Assembly: GCA_963793005.1 (NCBI GenBank)
Contig: CAWBYP010000002.1
Location: 1,736,001-1,800,000, forward strand
Source of the DNA: RPQJ01 sp963793005
Lineage (GTDB): Bacteria > Pseudomonadota > Gammaproteobacteria > Steroidobacterales > Steroidobacteraceae
Length of the DNA: 64,000 nt
Direction of reading: 5' to 3'
Position numbers and translations under genes: made by a program. Shown one piece after another: positions 17,231-27,455 of the stretch. Numbering within the stretch: position 1 is the first letter of the stretch; every line of letters begins with the position of its first letter. The notes under the pieces were generated by a model. That model made no database searches. It worked only from the letters and a program-made list of their open reading frames with translations, and had not been told where the DNA came from.

Positions 17231-18766
17231 TTAGAGTTGCGACTGGACCGGCAGCACGCTTGCCAACCACGCCTGGAATCGCTGGCCCCGGGTGGCCATC
17301 GGCTCGCTGTCGTAGGTCTTCGTGCCATCGGTCCAGCTCAGGTCGCCTCCGACCAGCGTCACATGCCAGGCCCGGGCGCCGTCCGACTGCTGGTCGAATA
17401 TCGCCTGGAACTGTGCGCCAAGCATGGCGTTCGTCACCAGCACGCCCTGCTCGCAGTTGAGCGACGTGGAACGCGGATCGAGGTTGTAGCTGCCGACAAA
17501 GAGTCGCTCGCCATCGACCACCAGTGCCTTGGTGTGCAGACTGGCGCCGCTCGAGCCGAACAGGCTGGCCTTGGCCTTCGAACCCGGAAGCGGCTTGAGT
17601 TCCCACAGCTTGACGCCGCCCTCGAGCAAGTCCTCGCGGTACTGCGAGTATCCGCCGTGCACGGCCGCCACGTCATTTGCGGCCAGCGAGTTGGTCAGGA
17701 TCCGCACCTGCCTGCCGTCCCGCGCCCGCGCAACGAAGAACTCGGTTCCTTTTTTTCCGGGCACGAAATACGGCGAGATCAATGTCTCGGAGTGCTGCGC
17801 CGACTTGAGCACCGGTACCAGCACGCTCAGCACGTCGGACTTGTCGAGGCCCTCGTCCTTCAGCGCTTTCAATGGATCGTCGGAAACGAACAGGAATTCG
17901 CTGCTCCACTGCATCGTCCAGTCGCCGCCCAGCAGTCGCTCCACGGCATCGTCGCGTTGCAGCAATTCCGCATAGGGACTGTTCTTGCTTTCCTCCGCCA
18001 CCCGGTCGGCGTGCGAGCGGAGGTTCTCGAGCATCACCGGCGTGACTGCACCCGGGTTCAGCACCGAGACCGGGTACACGGCTATCGAATTCCAGTACTT
18101 GTCGAAAGATGCGGACGCGTCGCGCACCACCGGACCGACCATTACGAAATCGAGATCGACGAAATTCACATCGTTGCTGGCGCCAAAGTACTCGTCGCCG
18201 AGATTTCGGCCGCCGACCATCGCGATTCGGTTGTCTGCGATCCAGGTCTTGTTGTGCATGCGGTGGTTCAACCGCTTGCCGCTCGAGAGCAAATCGCCGA
18301 TGAACGCCAGCGTGCCAATGCGCGACGGTAGCGGATTGAACATGCGGACCTCGATGTTGGCGTGGGCATCGAGCGCGGCGAATCCGTAGTTCTTGCTGCG
18401 CGCGTCCATGTCGTCGACCAGCAGCCGCACCTTTACGCCACGGTCCGCGGCCCGGAGCAGCGCGTAGGCCAGGTACATCCCGGTCAGATCGTCGTTCCAG
18501 ATGTAGGTCTGCACGTCGAGGCTGCGTCCAGCCACGGCAGCAGTGCGCGCCCGGATCGCAAAGGCCTCCGCTCCCGTACTCACGAGGTGGAATCCTGCCT
18601 GCCCCGGGTGCTGCGCCTCCGTCGGCGCTATCAGTGAGTCGAGTCTCGTGCCGGACCCTGCGGGCACCGCGACCTGCGTCGGGAGCTCGGGACGCTGCGG
18701 CAGTTCAGCGCAGGCCGCCAGCAGCAGTGCGAACAGGGGCAGGCTCAGCCGGAGAATCGGACGCAT
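17231..18766 (-). CDS. Phospholipase D-family lipoprotein (cardiolipin synthase ClsC-like)
   Basis: The start is ATG 18766, preceded by AGGGAGAT; the frame to 18841 has no signal. The 511-residue protein begins 'MRPILRLSLPLFALLLAACAE', a lipoprotein signal with lipobox LLAAC. It has two HKD motifs: 'HNKTWIADNRIAMVGGRNLGDEYF' in the first half and 'HTKALVVDGERLFVGSYNLDPRS' in the second, each with the following 'GG.N' or 'GS.NLD' segment. This fits periplasm-facing PLD enzymes of the YmdC/ClsC type, which make cardiolipin or hydrolyse phospholipids. The actual reaction is not determined. It is the last gene of a minus-strand group with the Lys-rich peptide and the aldo/keto reductase. Confidence 0.9.
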   Translation of the reverse strand: MRPILRLSLPLFALLLAACAELPQRPELPTQVAVPAGSGTRLDSLIAPTEAQHPGQAGFHLVSTGAEAFAIRARTAAVAGRSLDVQTYIWNDDLTGMYLAYALLRAADRGVKVRLLVDDMDARSKNYGFAALDAHANIEVRMFNPLPSRIGTLAFIGDLLSSGKRLNHRMHNKTWIADNRIAMVGGRNLGDEYFGASNDVNFVDLDFVMVGPVVRDASASFDKYWNSIAVYPVSVLNPGAVTPVMLENLRSHADRVAEESKNSPYAELLQRDDAVERLLGGDWTMQWSSEFLFVSDDPLKALKDEGLDKSDVLSVLVPVLKSAQHSETLISPYFVPGKKGTEFFVARARDGRQVRILTNSLAANDVAAVHGGYSQYREDLLEGGVKLWELKPLPGSKAKASLFGSSGASLHTKALVVDGERLFVGSYNLDPRSTSLNCEQGVLVTNAMLGAQFQAIFDQQSDGARAWHVTLVGGDLSWTDGTKTYDSEPMATRGQRFQAWLASVLPVQSQL

Positions 18767-18844
18767 GGGATCTCCCTGGTTCGAATGGTACCGGGCCGCG
18801 AGGCGACGAGTCTCAACGACCGCCATCAGCGCGCCCGGCACAAC

Positions 18845-18943
18845 TCAAGCTTTCTTCTTCTCTTTCTTCGCGGCGCGTTTCTCCTCCTTGGTCTTCTTGG
18901 GTTGTTTCTTGCCTTCCTTCTTCCGATCCATGCCCTTGCTCAT
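18845..18943 (-). CDS. Small lysine-rich protein, 32 aa
   Basis: A 32-codon frame starts at ATG 18943 with a strong AGGAGAGAG Shine-Dalgarno 3-8 nt upstream. The product ('MSKGMDRKKEGKKQPKKTK...') is over 40% Lys/Arg and has no hydrophobic residues to speak of. Short proteins of this kind ('MSKG.DRKKE.KK.P.KT..EK') occur in many Proteobacteria and are usually annotated hypothetical; I recall this from family resemblance and did not search. It is 25 bp downstream of the aldo/keto reductase and 78 bp upstream of the PLD gene, all on one strand. It may bind nucleic acid, but that is inference. Confidence 0.72.
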   Translation of the reverse strand: MSKGMDRKKEGKKQPKKTKEEKRAAKKEKKKA

Positions 18944-18968
18944 GTCTCTCTCCTGGAATTCCACACGC

Positions 18969-19832
18969 TCAACCGATCTCGAGAATTTCCTGCGGCGTGA
19001 ACCGCAGCGCCGCAGCCAGCAGGTTGTCCTCGAGGTGTTCAATGCTCGACGTGCCCGGTATCGGCAGCATCGCAGGCGAACGCGCCAGCAGCCAGGCGAT
19101 CGCGGCCTGCGAAGACGAGACCTCGCGTCGCGCGGCCCAGTCCTCCAGCGCTGCGCGCGCCGCGGCAGCAGCGTCGCGCGGCGCCTGTGACAGAGGCGAC
19201 CATGGAATGAACGCGAGCCCGTCGCGCTCACAGACAGCCAACACCGGGTCCGATGACCGATCGGAGACGTTGTAGCGGTTCTGCACCGAGACTACCTCGA
19301 CGATGCTGCGCGCCCGCGCCAGCTCGTCTGCGTCGAAATTCGACACGCCGACGTGGCGGATGAATCCCTCGGCCTGGAGCCGCGCGATCTCGCCAAGGGA
19401 AGCCTCGAGCGGGACTTCCCCGTCGATTGCGTGGAACTGGTACAGGTCGATGCGCTCCAGCTTCAGTCGCTTCAGGCTTGCGAGGCAGGCCTCGCGCAGG
19501 TGGGACGGTCGGCCGTCGCGCACCCACTGGTCTGCGTCAGGCCGCACGATTCCACCCTTGGTTGCGATCACCAGGCCGGCCGGATATGGATGCAGTGCTT
19601 CGGCGACCAGCCGTTCGCTGACCTCCGGACCATAGGAGTCCGCGGTGTCGATGAAGTCCACGCCGAGTTCGACGGCATGCCGCAGCAGCCGGCACGCCGC
19701 GGCGGGATCGGGCGGATCGCCCCAGATGCCGGGACCGGTGACGCGCATCGCACCGAAACCGAGGCGATTGACCGTCAGGTCACCGCCGATGGTGATCTGG
19801 CCTGCGGCGGAGCTGTTGATGGTGCTGGCCAT
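18969..19832 (-). CDS. Aldo/keto reductase
   Basis: The start is ATG 19832 ('MASTINSSAAGQITIGG'); a longer frame upstream is Arg-rich and not homologous. The 287-residue protein is a (beta/alpha)8 NADPH-dependent reductase. The catalytic tetrad is visible: Asp and Tyr in 'FIDTADSYG', Lys in 'IATKGG' and His in 'IDLYQFHAID'. 'RHVGVSNFDADEL' and the C-terminal NADPH-phosphate-binding loop 'PIPGTSSIEHLEDNL' are also present. It reduces an aldehyde or ketone; the substrate is unknown. It is followed directly by the Lys-rich peptide gene. Confidence 0.93.
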   Translation of the reverse strand: MASTINSSAAGQITIGGDLTVNRLGFGAMRVTGPGIWGDPPDPAAACRLLRHAVELGVDFIDTADSYGPEVSERLVAEALHPYPAGLVIATKGGIVRPDADQWVRDGRPSHLREACLASLKRLKLERIDLYQFHAIDGEVPLEASLGEIARLQAEGFIRHVGVSNFDADELARARSIVEVVSVQNRYNVSDRSSDPVLAVCERDGLAFIPWSPLSQAPRDAAAAARAALEDWAARREVSSSQAAIAWLLARSPAMLPIPGTSSIEHLEDNLLAAALRFTPQEILEIG

Positions 19833-20026
19833 GGCCCGAATATACCGCGCGAGGGCAGCATGCATCCGCCTGCTTTCACCAGCGCCAGCGACTGCGAAAG
19901 ACCCACCGAAGCGCTTTCTTTCGTGACGCAGGTCACCGTCCGGGCCGCGGGCGGCGCAGGAAAGGCCTGGCCCGGCTAGTTTTGCCGGGTCGCCGCCACG
20001 CGCGGCGCCATGGCAGGGAGACTTCC

Positions 20027-20644
20027 ATGAACGTCTCGACATCCGGACTCGACCGCCGTGCCGGCCGGAATGTACTCCGCTGCATGCTCGTGTCGACCAT
20101 CGTGCTGCCGTCCCTGGCGCTGGCCGAACCGCCGCCGTGGGCACCGGCGCATGGATTGCGCGCGAAACAAGGTGCGGCCTACACAGGCTACAGCGGGCAG
20201 GCCTGGGTGAATGACTACGGCGTCCGTTCGGGTCGCTGCGATCGCCAACAGGTCGGCGCGCTGCTCGGCGGCATCGCCGGCGCTGCTGTCGGCGCAGAGG
20301 CCGGCAAGGACGGCAATCGTGCCGTGGCGATTGCAATCGGCACGGTGATCGGGGCCGCCATCGGCGCCGAGATCGGACGCGGCATGGACCAGTCCGATCG
20401 AGCCTGCACGGGTCACGCGCTGGAACTCGCGGGTCCCGGAAAGAGTGTCACCTGGCTGAATCCGGTCAGCGGTGTCACCTACCGGCTCACTCCGGTCGAT
20501 CGCGAGGTATCGGCCGACGGGTGCCGCAAGTTCCGGCTGATCGCCACCGGTGCCTTTGGACTTAGCGAGGGACGGGCAACGGCCTGCCCCGGCCAGAACG
20601 GCACCTGGTCCCTCGCGCCTGGCGCGGTCGTCACGCGCCGCTGA
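20027..20644 (+). CDS. Glycine-zipper (17 kDa surface-antigen-like) envelope protein
   Basis: The 205-residue protein starts at ATG 20027 with CAGGGAGA 7-8 nt upstream. The N-terminus has a signal peptide ('LVSTIVLPSLALAEPP'). Residues ~82-126 are a glycine-zipper pair ('GALLGGIAGAAVGAEAGKDG', 'AIGTVIGAAIGAEIGRGMD'), typical of outer-membrane 2TM surface-antigen proteins. The C-terminal part (~130-200) has four cysteines and a short beta-rich pattern ending '..GTWSLAPGAV'. It is probably an envelope stress or structural protein of unknown function. It is divergent from the aldo/keto reductase. Confidence 0.82.
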   Translation: MNVSTSGLDRRAGRNVLRCMLVSTIVLPSLALAEPPPWAPAHGLRAKQGAAYTGYSGQAWVNDYGVRSGRCDRQQVGALLGGIAGAAVGAEAGKDGNRAVAIAIGTVIGAAIGAEIGRGMDQSDRACTGHALELAGPGKSVTWLNPVSGVTYRLTPVDREVSADGCRKFRLIATGAFGLSEGRATACPGQNGTWSLAPGAVVTRR

Positions 20645-20734
20645 AACCGGTCGCTGCCGCGGCACGCGGCACCAGCGGCGCAGCTTCCTGCGACAGTTGC
20701 CAGGTCCGGCGGCGCGGACGCTGCGAACTGCCTG

Positions 20735-22966
20735 CTACGAAGTGCGCGCTGCCTGCACGTCGCTGAGCACGCGGCGGACGCCATCGCCGGCAAGTATTTC
20801 GGCAAGCGTATGGCTCATCTTGCGCTGCCAGTTCGGATGCTCGTTGCTGGTTCCCGGCACGTTCACCGGTTCAGTCATTCCGACGAGGTCTTCGACCTGC
20901 AGCGCCACCAGCGCGGATGCGCTACGCGCCAGGTATACGTGGACGGCGTGGCACAGCGCGGAGCAATCCTCTCCGCCATCGGTCACGGGAGGCGCGAGCC
21001 CTGCGGATTCGAGCGCGACGAGCAGGGCGCTGCGGTCATGCGCACGCTCATCCTTTACCTGCAGGTGGATCTCCTCGCTCGGGTAGAGCTTGAGCCGCTC
21101 TCGCAGCTCGATGTCGTTGCCAGACCAGAAGCCGGCAAAAGTCGGCAGGTCGTGGGTGGTCACGGTCGCGATGGCACGTCTTGGATATTCATCGGGCCGG
21201 AAGAAACGCCCGTCCCAGGCCTTCTCGAACAGCAGCACACGATAGGAGTAGACCTCACGCGCTCCCATCGCCTGGCGCACCTCGCGGGGAACTGTCCCGA
21301 GGTCTTCACCTATGACGAGACACGAGCGGCGCTCGCTCTCGAGCGCGAGTACCGACATCAGCTCATCGAGCGGATAGTGGACGTAGCCGCCATCGGTGGC
21401 GTCTCGACCGACAGGGACCCACCACTGGCGATAGATCGCCATGATGTGGTCGAGCCGCAGCGCCCCGAAATGCCGCATGTTGGCTGCGACCAGCTGTCGG
21501 AACGGGCGGTATCCCTCGGCCTTCAGCACATTCGGGTCCTGGGGCGGGATTCCCCAGTCCTGCCCCTTTAGCGCGAGCTTATCGGGCGGCGCGCCCACCC
21601 CGGCACTCCTTCGGTACAGCGCCTGGTCCGACCAGGTCTCCGATCCACTGGGGTTCACGCCGACGGCGTAGTCACCGTAGAGGCCGATGGCCATGCCGAG
21701 TTCACGCGCGAGACGCTGGACGCCGCCCAGCTGCTGCTCGGCGACCCATTGCAGCCACGCGTGGAATCCAACCTCGCGGGCATTCGCGGCTTCGAAGTCG
21801 CGTGCGCCTGGTTGCGCAGGGTCTCGCAGTTCGTCCGGCCACACCGGCCAGCCCCAGTAACGATTTGCATCCTGCGCGCGCAGGCGCTCGTCGATCGCAT
21901 CGTGCAGCGCGTGAACGCGCAGTGGCTCGCCTCGCGCGGCGACGTAGGCGTGGAACTCGCCGGCCCGGCCAGACGCGCGTTCAACATGCTCGCGCAGGAA
22001 ATGGCCGTACAGCGTCCGCAGCAGCGGCAGCTTGGCCGCGGCCACGCCTGGGTAGTCGACGTTGGCCGTGCCGCGCAGGCGCTCCAGCTCGGCCTGGAAT
22101 TCCGGCTCAGCCACGCGGGCCCGCGCATCGGCGCAGTCGGCGAATTCCGGCACGCGTTCAACCGCGATGTAGAAGGCGTTCAGGCAGTGGCGCGACGACG
22201 GGCTGTAAGGGCTGAAGTGCCAGGGGTTGGCCGGAAAAAGCGCATGCAGCGGATTCAGGGCGATGAACGAGGCCCCGGCGGGAGCGAATCCGCGCACGGC
22301 CTGCTCGAGGTCGGCGAAATCGCCGATGCCCCAATTGTCGTTCGAACGCAGCGTGTAGAGCTGCATCGAGACTCCCCACAGCCGCCGGCCTTCGCGCAGC
22401 GCCGCTGGCTCGACGCAGGCCCGGGGAGCGACGATCAGCGGACATTCCACCTCGGCGCCACCATCGAGGGTCGCGCGCAGGGAATGGTAGCCGTGTGCAA
22501 TGTCGGTAGGCAGCGGGAGCGCCCGGCGCGTGTGTCCGCGGCCGTCGAGTTCTCCGCGTTCGATCTCCTCAAGCTCCCGGCAGCGCGCGCGTCCTGATAC
22601 CTGGCCTCCATCCTCGAGCACGAGCCGCCAGTCAAGCGTGCGATCGAGGTCCTCGTCGGCCATCGCCACATCGACCGACAGTCTTGCGGGATGGATCACT
22701 GCGGCCTGCGGCAGCAGGGAATTCCAGCGCGCCGCCTCGCGCGCATGCTGCGCACTTTCGATCGTCCCGACGTCCTCGGTGGGGCAACCCATCGCCGCCA
22801 GGATCGCCTTGCGCGTGGCCGGGGAAATGGACTTCGGTTCGCCGCGATAGTTCTCGTAGGCGTCCCCGATGCCGCATTGCCGAGCAAGCTTGTCCAGCAT
22901 GGAATCGAGCATTTCAGGGATCCGGGCGCAGGGTTCGCGACGATGCCTGACCGATTCGAGTGCCAC
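20735..22966 (-). CDS. malQ: 4-alpha-glucanotransferase (amylomaltase)
   Basis: The 743-residue protein starts at GTG 22966, 16 bp after the glgX stop; an ATG at 22912 is an alternative. It is of the MalQ type with an N-terminal extension. Family motifs: 'GVSMQLYTLRSNDNWGIGDFADLE', 'LNPLHALFPANPWHFSPYSPSSR', the nucleophile region 'GALRLDHIMAIYRQWWVP', acid/base 'VIGEDLGTVP' and the conserved 'TTHDLPTFAGFW'. It transfers maltodextrin segments and releases glucose during glycogen or maltodextrin use. It closes the glgP-glgB-glgX-malQ unit, where it would process the short maltodextrins left by GlgX. Confidence 0.95.
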   Translation of the reverse strand: MALESVRHRREPCARIPEMLDSMLDKLARQCGIGDAYENYRGEPKSISPATRKAILAAMGCPTEDVGTIESAQHAREAARWNSLLPQAAVIHPARLSVDVAMADEDLDRTLDWRLVLEDGGQVSGRARCRELEEIERGELDGRGHTRRALPLPTDIAHGYHSLRATLDGGAEVECPLIVAPRACVEPAALREGRRLWGVSMQLYTLRSNDNWGIGDFADLEQAVRGFAPAGASFIALNPLHALFPANPWHFSPYSPSSRHCLNAFYIAVERVPEFADCADARARVAEPEFQAELERLRGTANVDYPGVAAAKLPLLRTLYGHFLREHVERASGRAGEFHAYVAARGEPLRVHALHDAIDERLRAQDANRYWGWPVWPDELRDPAQPGARDFEAANAREVGFHAWLQWVAEQQLGGVQRLARELGMAIGLYGDYAVGVNPSGSETWSDQALYRRSAGVGAPPDKLALKGQDWGIPPQDPNVLKAEGYRPFRQLVAANMRHFGALRLDHIMAIYRQWWVPVGRDATDGGYVHYPLDELMSVLALESERRSCLVIGEDLGTVPREVRQAMGAREVYSYRVLLFEKAWDGRFFRPDEYPRRAIATVTTHDLPTFAGFWSGNDIELRERLKLYPSEEIHLQVKDERAHDRSALLVALESAGLAPPVTDGGEDCSALCHAVHVYLARSASALVALQVEDLVGMTEPVNVPGTSNEHPNWQRKMSHTLAEILAGDGVRRVLSDVQAARTS

Positions 22967-22982
22967 AAGTGCCCGGCATCTT

Positions 22983-25106
<2,124 letters not shown>

Positions 25107-25155
25107 CAACTCGACTCCCTCCCGCAGGGTCCGGCGCGCGGGCGCACCACTCGTC

Positions 25156-27375
25156 TCATCGACCAAGCCGGAAATAGAGCGCTGCCAGCGGCGGCAGGTT
25201 TACCCGCAGTCGGAACGGGTGATCGTTGACCCGATACTCATCCGCGCTCACGCGCTGCTGCCGGCTGTAGCCGGCGCCGCCGTAGCGCTCCGCGTCGCTG
25301 TCGAGGATCTTCGAGTAGGTGCCGCCTTCGGGCACCCCGATCCAGTAGTCGTCGCGTGGCACCGGCGTCGCATTGAACACGCAAGCGACTGGCGCAAGCT
25401 CCGGCCGCGCGGGATCGCGGCGCAGGAATGCGAACACGCTTTCATTCGCGTTGTGCAGGTCGATCCACGCGAAGCCGGCGGGATCGGCGTCGCCCGCGTG
25501 CAGCACGGCGAGGTCCGCGTACATCCGGTTCAGGTCGCGGTTCAGGTCCAGCAGGCCACGATGCCGCGGGTCGTCGAGCAGGTGCCAGTCGATCGAATCG
25601 TCGTTGCGCCACTCATGCAGCTGGCCGAATTCGGAACCCATGAAGAGCAGCTTCTTGCCAGGGTGCGCAGTCATGTAGGCGCGCAGCAGCCGGTAGTTCG
25701 CGCGCTTCTGCCATTCGTCGCCAGGCATCTTGCCGAGCAGGGAACCCTTGCCGTGCACGACTTCGTCGTGTGAAACCGGCAGCATGAACTTCTCCGACCA
25801 CGCATACATGAACGAGAACGTCACCAGCTGGTGCTGGTAGCGCCGGTGCACGGGATCCATTTCCATGTAGCGCAGCGTGTCGTTCATCCAGCCCATGTTC
25901 CACTTGAAATGGAAACCGAGGCCGCCGAGGTGCGCGGGCTGCGTGACGCCGGGGAAGGCTGTGGACTCCTCGGCGATCGTCATCGCACCTGGATGATAGT
26001 GGCCGACCGCGACGTTCAGGTGCCGCAGGAAGTCGATGGCCTCCAGGTTTTCGCGCCCGCCGTGGCGGTTCGGCAGCCACTCGCCGGGCTTGCGGCTGTA
26101 ATCGAGGTACAGCATCGAAGCCACCGCGTCCACGCGCAGCCCGTCCACGTGGTAGCAGTCGAGCCAGTACAGGGCGTTGGCGACCAGGAAGTTGCGGACC
26201 TCGTGGCGACCGTAGTTGAAGATCTTCGTGCCCCAGTCGGAGTGCTCGCCGAGGCGCGGGTCGGCGTGTTCATACAGCGCGGTGCCGTCGAATTCTGCCA
26301 GCCCGTGTTCGTCACGCGGAAAGTGCGCCGGCACCCAGTCGAGGATCACGCCGATGCCGGCCTGGTGGCAGCGATCCACGAAATGCATGAAGTCCTGGGG
26401 TGATCCGAATCGCGACGACGGGGCGTAGTAACCGACGACCTGGTAGCCCCACGAGCCGTCGAATGGATGCTCGGCCACGCCCATCAGCTCGACATGGGTG
26501 AATCCCAGGTCGCGGACGTACGGGATCAGCTCGTCGGCCAGCTCGCGCCAGTTCGGGAACGGAGGATTGCGGTCGTGGCGGCGTCGCCAGGATCCCGGAT
26601 GCAGCTCGTAGATGCTGATCGGCCGCGTCGGGTGGTTCGCCTGGCGCCGGGCCTCCATCCATTCGTCGTCCTGCCACACGTGGCCGTCCAGCGAGGCGAC
26701 CACGGAGCAGTTGTCGGGGCGCAGCTGCATCGCCACACCGTACGGATCGGACTTGAGCAGCGTGCGGCCGCCGCGTGCGCGCAGCTCGAACTTGTACTCC
26801 GTGCCGGGACCGATGCCGGGGACGAACAGTTCCCAGATCCCGGAGCTGCCGCGCATCTGCATCGCGTGCCGGCGTCCGTCCCAGAGATTGAACGGCCCGA
26901 CGACGCTGACCCGCTCGGCGTTCGGCGCCCAGACGGCGAACAGGGTTCCGGCCAGGCCATCGAGCACGGATGGGTGCGCGCCGAGCTTGCGATAGATCGC
27001 GTGGTGGTTGCCCTCGCCGAACAGGTGCAGGTCGAAGTCCGAGAGTTGCGGCGAGAAGTAGTAGGCGTCGTGCTTGTCGAGTTCGACCCCGTTGCGATAC
27101 CGGATCCTGAGGCGGTAAGGCGACAGCGGTCGTCGGTGTGGCACGCGGCCTTCGAAGAGCCCGGCATCGTGCACGCGCCTGAGCGGGTTTGCGGTGCCGT
27201 CGTCCCAGAGGACCTCGATGCGCTCGGCATCGGGCTCGAGCACACGCACCATGCAGACGGGGAGGTCGTTGCGCCGCGCAATCTCATGGTAGCCGAGCAC
27301 CGAGCGAGGCTCGGGATGCCGCGCCTGCACCAGCGCGTCGATCTCCGGAGCCGTCAACTTCTGTCGGGTTGTCAC
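25156..27375 (-). CDS. glgB: 1,4-alpha-glucan branching enzyme GlgB
   Basis: The 739-residue protein starts at GTG 27375 ('MTTRQKLTAPEIDALVQARHPEPRSVLGYHE'). It has the two N-terminal domains of proteobacterial GlgB (N1, then CBM48 with 'GTLFAVWAPNAERVSVVGPFNLWDGRRHAM') and a GH13 catalytic core: 'YELHPGSWRR', 'HVELMGVAEHPFDGSWGYQVVGYYAP', 'DGLRVDAVASMLYLDYSR' (nucleophile Asp), 'IAEESTAFPGVTQP' (acid) and 'LPVSHDEVVHGKGSL'. It makes alpha-1,6 branches in glycogen. The gene follows glgP across the palindrome described separately. No glgA or glgC is in the window. Confidence 0.96.
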   Translation of the reverse strand: MTTRQKLTAPEIDALVQARHPEPRSVLGYHEIARRNDLPVCMVRVLEPDAERIEVLWDDGTANPLRRVHDAGLFEGRVPHRRPLSPYRLRIRYRNGVELDKHDAYYFSPQLSDFDLHLFGEGNHHAIYRKLGAHPSVLDGLAGTLFAVWAPNAERVSVVGPFNLWDGRRHAMQMRGSSGIWELFVPGIGPGTEYKFELRARGGRTLLKSDPYGVAMQLRPDNCSVVASLDGHVWQDDEWMEARRQANHPTRPISIYELHPGSWRRRHDRNPPFPNWRELADELIPYVRDLGFTHVELMGVAEHPFDGSWGYQVVGYYAPSSRFGSPQDFMHFVDRCHQAGIGVILDWVPAHFPRDEHGLAEFDGTALYEHADPRLGEHSDWGTKIFNYGRHEVRNFLVANALYWLDCYHVDGLRVDAVASMLYLDYSRKPGEWLPNRHGGRENLEAIDFLRHLNVAVGHYHPGAMTIAEESTAFPGVTQPAHLGGLGFHFKWNMGWMNDTLRYMEMDPVHRRYQHQLVTFSFMYAWSEKFMLPVSHDEVVHGKGSLLGKMPGDEWQKRANYRLLRAYMTAHPGKKLLFMGSEFGQLHEWRNDDSIDWHLLDDPRHRGLLDLNRDLNRMYADLAVLHAGDADPAGFAWIDLHNANESVFAFLRRDPARPELAPVACVFNATPVPRDDYWIGVPEGGTYSKILDSDAERYGGAGYSRQQRVSADEYRVNDHPFRLRVNLPPLAALYFRLGR

Positions 27376-27396
27376 GCGCTCAGTCTAGCGAAATCG

Positions 27397-27455
27397 GGAA
27401 AAATAGGTGCCAGGCACCGAATTTCCGTAATTCGGTGCCTGGCACCTATTTTTCC
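27397..27455. repeat. Perfect palindrome, REP-like, between glgP and glgB
   Basis: The arms 27397-27423 and 27429-27455 are exact reverse complements (27/27) around a 5-nt loop. Each arm contains GGTGCC-A/T-GGCACC, itself a palindrome, and both strands show a GC stem followed by TATTTTTCC, as in an intrinsic terminator. The last base of the right arm is the first base of the glgP stop triplet. It could be a REP/RAYT-type mobile repeat and also act as a terminator or attenuator that lowers glgB-glgX-malQ expression relative to glgP. No second copy is evident in the window. Confidence 0.9.

Noticed and set aside
27397..27455. CRISPR-like repeat
   Set aside because: It is a single palindrome with no second unit or spacers; better explained as a REP-like element or terminator.
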